Shown here: in pieces, positions 7,458-15,398 of the stretch
Numbering within the stretch: position 1 is the first letter of the stretch
Layout of the letters: each line of letters begins with the position of its first letter
From: CAZWDO01 sp964632485 [NCBI: uncultured bacterium]
Lineage (GTDB): Bacteria; JAGOEH01
Length of the DNA stretch: 36,808 nucleotides
Assembly: GCA_964632485.1 (NCBI GenBank)
Contig: CAZWDO010000018.1
Span: forward strand, 44,607 to 81,414
Direction of reading: 5' to 3'
Notes under the pieces: generated by a model
Databases searched by the model: none
What the model saw: the letters and a program-made list of their open reading frames with translations, nothing else
Told to the model about the DNA's origin: nothing
Position numbers and translations under genes: made by a program

Positions 7458-8900
7458 TTACTCCAACTTTAAAGACTCTATGTGGTTATCTGTTTCCACG
7501 ATCAACATTCCTTCCATGGTTTCGCCTACAGTCCACTCTGTATTACGAATCAAAATTCTCACACCCGGAAAAATTGTCGAACGGGCGACAATACGGCCAT
7601 ATTCGTTTTTATGACTGTTAATTTCATCGGTAAATTTAATTTCCAGTTTTTGCAGTAATTGACGCTTCTTCACAAGCGTATCCTTAAGACGGGGGATTCG
7701 ATCCTGTATTTCAATTCGTCGGGAATCCAAATCATTAATATGCAGATCAATTTCGGTCTCAATCGGAGATTGAAGAAATTTTACAATAAAATCAAGTTGC
7801 TGTTCCAGCTTTCGCCGTTGCTCATTCAAAACCTTGATCTCATGATATGTCGTTTCTATTTGGCTTTTTAGAAAGGGATCAATCCCCACTTCTAAAACAG
7901 TCTGAGTATTGTGGAAATTACCGATAATATAGGTTTCAACATTTTTTCCGACAATTGTTTTTCCGCCAATAATTGATGCTCTGTGTTCATGTTCATCTCC
8001 GACAAATAATTGCCCCCCAATTTTCAGCATTGAGTGGTGGGAATACTTAGCGACTCGCATATCCCCCTGGCAATTGACCAGCGCATTTTCCACATAAAAG
8101 GTTGAACAGTTACCTTTAACCGTAATCGTCGATAACGGACTTCCAATAATCCCTCCTTTTACCGTAAGATTTCCATTGCATTCAACGACCGCTTTTTCAA
8201 TTAAACCTTCAATAGTCAGATTGCCACCTGTTTTAACCTCAAAACCCTCTTTAATATCGCCTTTAATCAGCAAATCGCCAATAAACAGAAGATTTCCAGT
8301 TTTATAATCAATATCACCATCGACTACAAAACTCGGCAGGACACTGACATTAACACCATCATACAGCAAATAGCCGTTAATTGCCGAGACTAACAGATTT
8401 TGATCATAGTCAGCAATATGAGTATTCTGGCCAGGAGGAAAAGCTGCGTAATGTACGGGAGGCTGGATGGCATCGCTATGGATATCCATTCCCGAACACC
8501 CCGGGCGGCTCAATTTTCTTTGGACTAATATTTGCTGCATTACCACGTTTTCCAGAAAATTCTTTTCCTTAAAATTAATTCGCTGATCGGGAGTAATGGT
8601 CGGTTCTTTTTTAAGACTCGTATCAAAATAGTTTTCAAATTCATTCCATTCTTCAGCAACCGGAGCCTTTCCCTGGGCAACTAAAATCTTTTCACCCTTA
8701 TCCGGTTTTTGCAAAAAAAGTTCAATAACAGAATCCATAATACCATAGGTAATCTGGGCTTGCGAAAATAGTTCCAATAGAGTTGGACGATCAATCCCCG
8801 AGCCATCAGATTGAGAGCGGGCGATTAACCAAGCAGACATATCATCTTTTGAAACCAGCAATAAAAGTTCATTTTTTTCATATTTTATCCAAGCATCCAT
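7458..8900 (-). CDS. DUF342 / FapA-like polymer-forming protein
   Basis: This is a 480-residue cytosolic protein. The central region (about 165-340) is built of repeating short beta strands such as VVDGDIDYKTGNL, FIGDLLIKGDI and NLTVKGGIIG. This is the DUF342 (FapA, flagellar assembly protein A) right-handed beta-helix pattern. A coiled coil (about 345-415) follows, then a short C-terminal beta domain. DUF342 proteins are often found beside flagellar and motility genes, but their biochemical role is poorly known. The N-terminal 160 residues are not recognised. GAGG lies 5 bases before ATG. It is the first gene of the motA-motB-dnaK-dnaJ-like run and probably sets its transcription. Confidence 0.82.
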   Translation of the reverse strand: MDAWIKYEKNELLLLVSKDDMSAWLIARSQSDGSGIDRPTLLELFSQAQITYGIMDSVIELFLQKPDKGEKILVAQGKAPVAEEWNEFENYFDTSLKKEPTITPDQRINFKEKNFLENVVMQQILVQRKLSRPGCSGMDIHSDAIQPPVHYAAFPPGQNTHIADYDQNLLVSAINGYLLYDGVNVSVLPSFVVDGDIDYKTGNLLFIGDLLIKGDIKEGFEVKTGGNLTIEGLIEKAVVECNGNLTVKGGIIGSPLSTITVKGNCSTFYVENALVNCQGDMRVAKYSHHSMLKIGGQLFVGDEHEHRASIIGGKTIVGKNVETYIIGNFHNTQTVLEVGIDPFLKSQIETTYHEIKVLNEQRRKLEQQLDFIVKFLQSPIETEIDLHINDLDSRRIEIQDRIPRLKDTLVKKRQLLQKLEIKFTDEINSHKNEYGRIVARSTIFPGVRILIRNTEWTVGETMEGMLIVETDNHIESLKLE

Positions 8901-9161
8901 TGTATCCTCGATATCGCGAACCTGCTATTTTCTATATAAAATAGATATTACATAGAAATTGCATTTAAATTTGCTGAACATCCCGAATACCAGGCAGAAA
9001 GAACATTCTTCAAGAAACCCTGTGGATAATGCTGTGTCCGAACATAATGCTCTTATACCTGAAGTGTGCAGACTTTTCATTAAATCTGTCCCTTACCTGC
9101 GATTTTCAGGTTTTACATTAATATAACCTAAAAAAAAAAATATCAAGAAAAAAAACACAAA
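8901..9161. other. AT-rich intergenic region upstream of the DUF342/motility run
   Basis: No gene is seen. The region should hold the minus-strand promoter for the DUF342-motAB-dnaK run, but I find no convincing consensus. A near-palindrome CTATTTT-CTATAT-AAAATAG lies at about 8924-8943, just upstream of the gene. It could be a regulator site or part of an AT-rich promoter. The far end is a run of A residues next to the terminator at 9162-9191. Confidence 0.4.
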
Positions 9162-9191
9162 AAAAAGCCCCGGAACGTGCCGGGGCTTTTT
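9162..9191 (-). terminator. Rho-independent terminator after the 1485-residue secreted protein gene
   Basis: AAAAAGCCCCGG and CCGGGGCTTTTT form a perfect 12-base stem around the loop AACGTG. On the minus strand the stem is followed by more T residues. It starts about 47 bases past the stop at 9238. The symmetry could also stop plus-strand transcription. Confidence 0.92.
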
Positions 9192-9237
9192 GAAATATAG
9201 AAGGTGACCTGAAAATCACCATTTTTTTCATGCCAGA

Positions 9238-12200
9238 TTATTTCAGCAAGAGCATTTTCTTAGTCTTGTTGAACTTACCTGTTTCAATCTGATAGAAATA
9301 AACGCCTGCGGCAACAGATCGACCCTTATCATTAGTGCCATTCCATGTCATGGAATAGTTGCCGGCGGCCTTACGTTCGTCAACTAAAGTTTTTACTAAT
9401 TCTCCCGCGATATTGTATATCTTGAGAGTAATTTTAGCATCTTCGGGTAAGGCGAAATGAATTTCAGTGGACGGATTGAACGGATTCGGATAGTTCTGGG
9501 CTAAATCGTAGGTTTTGGGCAGACCCAGCTTGGCCAAATAGTGTCCATCCACACGGAAAGCCTCTTCACGAACCAATTCGTTCTTGCCGTTGAAGTATTG
9601 ATAATTGAAAACCCAATCGGAAGTGACATCGCTCTTAGCGCGCAGATAAACGCGGGCAATGACGCCGGAACCGTTCAGAATCGAACGATTTTGGGCAAAG
9701 CGAGTCGCTGCCAAATCCAATTGTCCCAAAGTCATGTCCTTGAACAATGCACTGCTGGCGCTGCCGCGGCTCATGAAATCTTTTTCCTCAACCATCGCCA
9801 CTTCGATTTCATCACTATTGAAATCCAATATAGCGCGAACGATACTTAAATCCTCAACCTTGTTGGCATAGATGTCAAAAACCGCTTCCTGACCATCGGT
9901 TAATTTACCTGAAACATAGCGGAATTGAATCGGTGATTCAGCGTTGACCTCATAAGCCAGAGCAGCTCCTTCTTTCTTCAGCAAGGTATTGCTCGGATTG
10001 AAACCGCGGAACCAGGAATACATCTCGCCAAAGGTGATGACATCATCGGGTTCCCACTTACAATCGGGACGGGCAAACAAGTAAGGAGCGCGAAGACCGC
10101 TCTTCCACGAGAATGACGGGAAAATATCCGCCACAGGGTCCTGATAGCCCAGGTTGTTGTCAACGAAACCATTCCAACCGAAGACATAAGCCAGGACATC
10201 TTCATTGTCAATGCGTCCGTCCGGATCGGGAATCATATTCGGCGCCGGATAATTGCGATAGAAGTTGTTATAATAGTTGGCGCTGGCAATATCGCCCAAC
10301 ATAACCATGAACAAGGAGGCGCCTTTCCAATCCTTTACTTCGAGCGTGTCATAGATATTGTTGCCATTCTTGATATTGCGAATCATTAGGCTATTGCTGG
10401 TATTGATTGTAATACCCTGATACGCAGTACCCGGATCCGATTTCTTATAACGCGCGGAATTAGGCTGGGTTTTATCATCCGTATTAATACCGGTCGTATC
10501 GACGCGGTAACTGATACGGGCCAAAGCGCCCGAGCACATAATTCCTTCGTTAGTAGCCGGAAACTTGACCACACCGGAAATGGCAAACATACCGGTACTA
10601 TTGATTTGTTCAACAGAGGGCGTGAAATAGAATTCATACGCTTCTCCGCCAATATTGCCGAGCGCGTCGCCGGCGACAATATCAACGATTTCAATAATCG
10701 AGGTATCAAAAGTAGCTTCCACATTGACGTATATAATCTTGTCGGGATTTTCCAGATAAACAAGAATATTACGCAAATCCTCGCCACCCTGTCCCTGGCC
10801 TTCACCTTCGTACACCAGGATGATCGAATCACCGGGTTCTCCCTGGCAATTGTAGTCGGAGAGGAATTTGATGGTGGGACGGCTATCATTGATAATCAGG
10901 GATTGTGTAGAATAATCGCTGCCGTTTTGGCCGTACTTGTCTAAGATAACACCCAACAAGTAACCGGTATCCGGTACAACCATGCCGGATGTGGTACTGG
11001 GCATCCAGGAGTAGGTACCATTACCACCGGTTGGAGCCGCGATACCACTCTCGATCAACAAGCAGTTGGAAAGAGAGGAAGTATCGGTAGGGGCAAAGTA
11101 GAAACCGACAGTAGCAGTTGCCAATTCATCGTCGGTAACGGAGTAATTGAAGCTGAATGCGCTTTCTGGATGACGATAGATATAGTTACCGCCGCCGCAG
11201 GAACCTCCACCGGTAAGACTCAGTGTAATGGTCGGAACCTGATTGGAGATGCCTTCGAGCTTGGTTATGCGTCCGCTATTGGACCCGCCCCAATCGGCAA
11301 CATAGAGATCGATTTTCTGGCCGCCGAAACCCACGCCATTAACACCTGTGCCGGTAGTATAGAGGCCACGATGCTGGGCCCGTTCGCCAACCACGGCGCA
11401 AACATCGGTCGGACGGTAGAACTGTCCGAGTTCGGTTCCCGTGCCGCCCAGTTCGATAAATTTTTCCGGAACCGTAGTTAAAGCGGGATTCAAGGCTTGT
11501 TCGTCGCGGAAGACGATGACTTTGTCATGGCTGTAATCGGCCACATAGACATAAACATCCGATGAATCCACGATATTGGTGTTCTTGAAATACTTGCCAA
11601 CAGAAATCGATACCGGATCGAGTCCCTGTCCGAATTTACTCTGGTAGCGGAACTTGTAAGACCAGCCCGCATTTTCGTCCCAGGTATATTTCTTTACTAC
11701 GGAATGACCGCGATCGCCGACATAAACATCGACCAGACCGGTAATGTCATTATATCGCGCGGCGATACCCGTAGGTTGCGAAATTTGTCCCGAAGCGCCT
11801 GAAGTACTGTCCGCATAGGTATTGTCAAAGACAAACATATCCGGGCAGGGATAGTAGGCAATCTTGGCGGTCCAGTTGGTACCCTTGGCCGGTTTGCGTC
11901 CATGCACGCCGTTACCGAAGAGCAAACGGCCGCCGCCATATTCCGTATAGGCATCGGTAGTTGTGAATGAACCATCAGGATCGGCGAAGCGGTTGAGTTC
12001 ATAAGCGCCGGTATCGCCGACCACTGTCAGATTGGCCACGCGCACCCATTCTTCCTGGTCCTCAAATGTACCATCGGCATCTTCATCCACCCAAACCGTC
12101 GGCCATTCTACTACGGAGAAGGATTGTTCATGACGGTTGAAATAAATCTGCTGATTGATGCTATCGCCGGAGAGAGTATAAGTGATTGTATCCGGGAAGA

Positions 12201-13695
12201 AGGAAAGACGCGAACCGCCGCGCGCTGTACGGTGATTGTGATGCCATTGAATAATGGCCGCATCTCCCTGGGTTTCAATATCATCATAGGGCCCGGTACG
12301 ATCGGGATAATTGGCCAGGTTATAAATCGTGCCAATTCCCATTTCCGCATCAATACCGATACTGCCATTGATAACGCGAATTTTGCCGGAACCGGCTTCC
12401 GTTAAGAAGATACGGATACTATCCGTCACTGTATAAGATGTATAGGCATTATCAACAGTAGTCGTGAAACGCACTCCCTGGTCACTGTTACGGGCGCTGA
12501 TGACCGAAATCGCGGTAGGATTGCTTAAAGAGCCGCGATAACGCTGGGCCTGTGTGATCGACAAACTGGTGAAACTGTTGTCGTATTTCGCCCAGGAATA
12601 GTTAAAGAGGTAAGACGAATCATCAGGCGGGGCCGTGTCCAGGCCATAGATATTAATGTATTGGTTAGCATTGGCTCCGGTATTGTAGCGTTTCAGCACT
12701 TCAATATCTGAGATGCGTCCCCAATAATCAAAGAAACCACGCTGCAACGCGGTGGTCGGCATGGGGCCGTAAGTACCCGCCGGGGTCGGAGCCAGTATGG
12801 ACACCTGGCTTGTATCACGTTGCATATCATCATAAATGTAGCCACCGTAGCGTACGCCCGGATCGATGATATCCGTAGCCTTGTCGGACGAAAGTACGCA
12901 TTCGACCAATAGATACTGCGAACTATCCAGATCGCGTAACGTAACCAAGCCACTACCATAATCTATTGCATAGCATTTTGCAGTAGAAGGCAGAGCGGCC
13001 AGCGCCGTCTCATTCGCCACGCGGGACCATTTGCTCCCCGCCACTTTAACGATTTCCGAATTGGGAATCACGTCCCAACTATTCAAATTAACGCCGCCGG
13101 TGACCAAACCGCCACCTGCCACATAAATCTGAGCGGTCGGATAGGTTCCACCGGTATAATTAATGTCCAGGCTATCGAGAAATGGTGTCTGAGGACTATC
13201 CACCGAATCGAGCACCACCCGCACAAAATGGGGTTCAAAAATTTTGATATCACGCGCCACACCATCCGCAACTAACGCTACATAGGCGCGGGTCGTATCG
13301 GCGGTTGTGGTTGTAATTGCTCCAGCATTGCTCTGGATCAAACCCAGCGAGGTATCCACAAAGACCGCGATACCCAAGGCTGATTCCAGCGCCCGCGGGC
13401 GGTAATGGACATCAGACAGTTCGGAAGCCGAAGTGGTTCCTTCTGCCGATCCTGAGTTAGTTCCGTCATTGTACCCAGGAGTCTCCTGGTGCTTTGCACG
13501 GACTTCTTTCATATCGGGACGATTTCCCGACAATACATTATAATTCAACCCGTCCCACCATCCGGTATAACGATACACCAGGGGTTGGCGAGGGGTATTA
13601 TTCAGGCTTTGACCCTGCATCATCAGCAAGGGTACGCCGACTATCATGAGCCCGAATATCACTATCAGCGCTATTTTTATTTTTTTGGACTTCAT
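9238..13695 (-). CDS. Large secreted protein: NHL-like, cohesin-like, dockerin-like and C-terminal sorting domains
   Basis: The 1485-residue protein has an N-terminal signal/anchor (about 5-28). Residues 30-600 are not recognised. Residues about 630-815 carry NHL-type propeller repeats (QPTGIAARYND, VYVADYSHDKVIVF, IDLYVADWGG). A cohesin-like beta domain follows (about 950-1070). A dockerin-like segment (about 1130-1235) has two EF-hand-like loops, PDPDGRIDNEDVLAY and DCKWEPDDVITFGEMY. A second cohesin-like domain lies at about 1255-1375. The end (about 1390-1485) has QNYPNPFNPSTEI and GVYFYQIETGKF, the FlgD-like/Por C-terminal sorting domain of FCB bacteria, which implies export and cell-surface attachment. 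AAGGAGG precedes the ATG. The likely role is a structural or binding surface protein. No enzyme motif is seen. Confidence 0.8.
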   Translation of the reverse strand: MKSKKIKIALIVIFGLMIVGVPLLMMQGQSLNNTPRQPLVYRYTGWWDGLNYNVLSGNRPDMKEVRAKHQETPGYNDGTNSGSAEGTTSASELSDVHYRPRALESALGIAVFVDTSLGLIQSNAGAITTTTADTTRAYVALVADGVARDIKIFEPHFVRVVLDSVDSPQTPFLDSLDINYTGGTYPTAQIYVAGGGLVTGGVNLNSWDVIPNSEIVKVAGSKWSRVANETALAALPSTAKCYAIDYGSGLVTLRDLDSSQYLLVECVLSSDKATDIIDPGVRYGGYIYDDMQRDTSQVSILAPTPAGTYGPMPTTALQRGFFDYWGRISDIEVLKRYNTGANANQYINIYGLDTAPPDDSSYLFNYSWAKYDNSFTSLSITQAQRYRGSLSNPTAISVISARNSDQGVRFTTTVDNAYTSYTVTDSIRIFLTEAGSGKIRVINGSIGIDAEMGIGTIYNLANYPDRTGPYDDIETQGDAAIIQWHHNHRTARGGSRLSFFPDTITYTLSGDSINQQIYFNRHEQSFSVVEWPTVWVDEDADGTFEDQEEWVRVANLTVVGDTGAYELNRFADPDGSFTTTDAYTEYGGGRLLFGNGVHGRKPAKGTNWTAKIAYYPCPDMFVFDNTYADSTSGASGQISQPTGIAARYNDITGLVDVYVGDRGHSVVKKYTWDENAGWSYKFRYQSKFGQGLDPVSISVGKYFKNTNIVDSSDVYVYVADYSHDKVIVFRDEQALNPALTTVPEKFIELGGTGTELGQFYRPTDVCAVVGERAQHRGLYTTGTGVNGVGFGGQKIDLYVADWGGSNSGRITKLEGISNQVPTITLSLTGGGSCGGGNYIYRHPESAFSFNYSVTDDELATATVGFYFAPTDTSSLSNCLLIESGIAAPTGGNGTYSWMPSTTSGMVVPDTGYLLGVILDKYGQNGSDYSTQSLIINDSRPTIKFLSDYNCQGEPGDSIILVYEGEGQGQGGEDLRNILVYLENPDKIIYVNVEATFDTSIIEIVDIVAGDALGNIGGEAYEFYFTPSVEQINSTGMFAISGVVKFPATNEGIMCSGALARISYRVDTTGINTDDKTQPNSARYKKSDPGTAYQGITINTSNSLMIRNIKNGNNIYDTLEVKDWKGASLFMVMLGDIASANYYNNFYRNYPAPNMIPDPDGRIDNEDVLAYVFGWNGFVDNNLGYQDPVADIFPSFSWKSGLRAPYLFARPDCKWEPDDVITFGEMYSWFRGFNPSNTLLKKEGAALAYEVNAESPIQFRYVSGKLTDGQEAVFDIYANKVEDLSIVRAILDFNSDEIEVAMVEEKDFMSRGSASSALFKDMTLGQLDLAATRFAQNRSILNGSGVIARVYLRAKSDVTSDWVFNYQYFNGKNELVREEAFRVDGHYLAKLGLPKTYDLAQNYPNPFNPSTEIHFALPEDAKITLKIYNIAGELVKTLVDERKAAGNYSMTWNGTNDKGRSVAAGVYFYQIETGKFNKTKKMLLLK

Positions 13696-13920
13696 TGTCT
13701 TTTCCTCCTTAGAACGGTTAAGACGACGGTTTTGCCCACGCCGGGCAAACTCTCGCTCGCGCCATGCACTTTCTGATCAACCTTCGTGTTTTAGGCCAAG
13801 GGCCTCCTTTCTTCTTTTCTTTCTATTCGTTTGTTCCTAAGTTTTTCGGTATAAGGTCGTCTAATTTATTAAATCGACCTGTTGGCCTAAAACTTTAATG
13901 TTTTTTTCTTTTCCCTCCTT
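13696..13920 (-). promoter_or_regulatory. Possible structured 5' leader of the large secreted protein gene
   Basis: This 225-base gap has nested inverted repeats. Perfect 12-base arms GTTTTAGGCCAA (13788-13799) and TTGGCCTAAAAC (13882-13893) enclose about 82 bases. Inside the 82 bases, AGGTCG and CGACCT form another stem. Closer to the gene, TTTGCCC and GGGCAAA (13731-13749) form a 7-base hairpin with a 5-base loop, not far from the AAGGAGG ribosome site. This looks like a multi-stem RNA leader. It does not match any riboswitch class I can recall, including c-di-GMP-I. No clear promoter or terminator was found here. Confidence 0.45.
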
Positions 13921-15015
13921 TTATTGAAGATATACCGGAATCATCGCCGGCTCATAAATCTTGATCTGATTCTGAGCGGCATCCAGTAATTCAAATGTAT
14001 TAAAGGTTAAACTCGTCTCGCCAGCGGCCATCACTTTGAATTTCAGAACACACAAGGCCACCGCTCGACTATCAATATCCACATCTGTACCCAAAGGTTT
14101 ATCCCCATCAAACTGAATAAGCCAGGTCGATACAAAACCCACCTTGCTGTTATCATAGCGGGGTTCTCTTAAACAATTAATTTTTTTGTAACGAGTATCT
14201 GTAAGTAGCGTACTATCCACTTTATCGATAAATTCCAGATAATTGCGATTAACATTGCAGATAAAACGCAGAGCAAACAAATCGGAAATATTGGTCAACT
14301 GGACCACTAAACTGATTGTATCTCCAACTTTACCCTGAACCGTTTCCGGATACAGGCTCAGACTACCCTTGTCTTTGGTATCAAAATAGTAATCATCAGA
14401 AGTCGTCGAATGATTCCACTTCGTAGTCGAAATAACCCGGAAATGATACCGCTGATTCGGATCTAAATTAGCAAGACTCATATTATGTTCCAAAACATAA
14501 TAATCCAAATCCACAACATCCGAACCATAACCCGTCGTTTTACCATATTCAATCAGGCTGTTTGAAAGCTGATCCGTATCCCAGCCAATAATTGCCGACG
14601 AGGAAGTAACCGATAATACACGAATATTGGAAAGTACTGGTCCCTGAGTACTGGCAGCCAGTGTTGTGAATTCCTTCATCTCCGATTCTTTTTCAGTACC
14701 GGAAGAATCATGAGACACTACCTTATAATAATAAGTCGTATTCTCTGAAAGCCCTGTCAATGGCACCTGATGATCCTTAACCAGGGTCGAATTTTCTTGT
14801 GTGCTTCGATTCAATTGATTATCAGTACCATATACAACCTGCGACGTCGATTTCAAATTGGTTTTCCAGGTGATCACCGCCGCGTCTTCACTCTGCACAC
14901 TCGAATTCACATTCGAAACTGACAACTGCTCGTCCGTGCGAACCGTGCCCATACTGCCACAAGCAACCACAAACGCAACAATTACTCCTGCCAGATAGAC
15001 GGGTATCCGATTCAT
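13921..15015 (-). CDS. Surface lipoprotein with two fibronectin III domains and a cohesin-like domain
   Basis: The 364-residue protein begins MNRIPVYLAGVIVAFVVACG, a lipoprotein signal with lipid cysteine at residue 19. Two fibronectin type III-like domains follow (about 30-120 and 125-215). Each has the TTYYYKV/RYHFRV strand typical of the fold. The C-terminal domain (about 218-350) begins KVGDTISLVVQLTNIS and looks like cohesin. Cohesins bind dockerins in cellulosomes and related assemblies. The start at 15015 is fixed by AGGAGG 6 bases upstream; the frame extends to 15075 but without a site. The gene lies just before the large protein that carries a dockerin-like segment, so the two may interact at the cell surface. 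That is inference. Confidence 0.75.
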   Translation of the reverse strand: MNRIPVYLAGVIVAFVVACGSMGTVRTDEQLSVSNVNSSVQSEDAAVITWKTNLKSTSQVVYGTDNQLNRSTQENSTLVKDHQVPLTGLSENTTYYYKVVSHDSSGTEKESEMKEFTTLAASTQGPVLSNIRVLSVTSSSAIIGWDTDQLSNSLIEYGKTTGYGSDVVDLDYYVLEHNMSLANLDPNQRYHFRVISTTKWNHSTTSDDYYFDTKDKGSLSLYPETVQGKVGDTISLVVQLTNISDLFALRFICNVNRNYLEFIDKVDSTLLTDTRYKKINCLREPRYDNSKVGFVSTWLIQFDGDKPLGTDVDIDSRAVALCVLKFKVMAAGETSLTFNTFELLDAAQNQIKIYEPAMIPVYLQ

Positions 15016-15070
15016 GTATAGCCTCCTTTTTCTAAAAGTGTTGTTATGCATAATTAACCGTTTTAAGATC

Positions 15071-15086
15071 TGCACCTTTTATGCCA
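15071..15086 (-). promoter_or_regulatory. Sigma-54-like promoter before the cohesin-like lipoprotein gene
   Basis: The minus strand reads TGGCAT-AAAAG-GTGCA. It has the exact 10-base GG-to-GC spacing and differs from TGGCAC-N5-TTGCA at two fixed bases. The predicted start near 15060 gives a leader of about 45 bases ending at an AGGAGG site. It resembles the flgF promoter in this window. Confidence 0.55.
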
Positions 15087-15352
15087 ACAGTTAAAATGCA
15101 TGGATTAAATGCGCAAATCACTCCGCGGGACAAATAGTTAATTAGTTTAATCGAAACTCGTCTCATATCCTATCACACTGTCCCTACCCAATTATCGACC
15201 GCTTCTATTTTTCCTATAGGCAATTTCTGCATGTTTGCTTTACATCCTTTGGCGTTTTAATCACCAATAAATGAAATCTATTCTATATTTATTTTTAATT
15301 GCAACTTGATAGTGAAAAAATGAAGGCATAATAACATTTAAAAAAATTTTAC
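15087..15352. other. AT-rich divergent intergenic region
   Basis: The region separates the minus-strand lipoprotein gene from the plus-strand FG-GAP gene. It is AT-rich and contains no reading frame or RNA gene that I can support. Apart from the promoters at its two ends I see no strong repeat. Confidence 0.5.
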
Positions 15353-15380
15353 TTGAACATTGAGCAATATGGTTTATATT
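15353..15380 (+). promoter_or_regulatory. Sigma-70-like promoter for the FG-GAP secreted protein gene
   Basis: TTGAAC (15353-15358) and TATATT (15375-15380) are separated by 16 bases. The predicted start near 15387 falls just before the GGGAG ribosome site and the ATG at 15399, giving a very short leader. This also argues against starting the protein at upstream ATG or TTG codons. Confidence 0.45.
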
Positions 15381-15398
15381 TCAATATGGGAGATATCC

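Noticed and set aside
8977-8992. Minus-strand TGGTATTCGGGATGTT as a sigma-54 promoter for the DUF342/motAB run
   Set aside because: The -12 core is GT instead of GC and the flanking bases do not fit; much weaker than the sites at 3041 and 15071.
9101-9217. 10-base inverted repeat GATTTTCAGG / CCTGAAAATC flanking the terminator
   Set aside because: Too short and too distant to support a separate function; it may be chance in AT-rich DNA.
9541-12405. Plus-strand reading frames of 70-112 residues opposite the giant gene
   Set aside because: They are antisense shadows with no ribosome sites or recognisable domains; the minus-strand frame has clear domains throughout.
13696-13920. c-di-GMP-I or another known riboswitch in the leader
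   Set aside because: Characteristic conserved loops (for example GGGACGCAAAGCC) are absent; only generic stems are visible.
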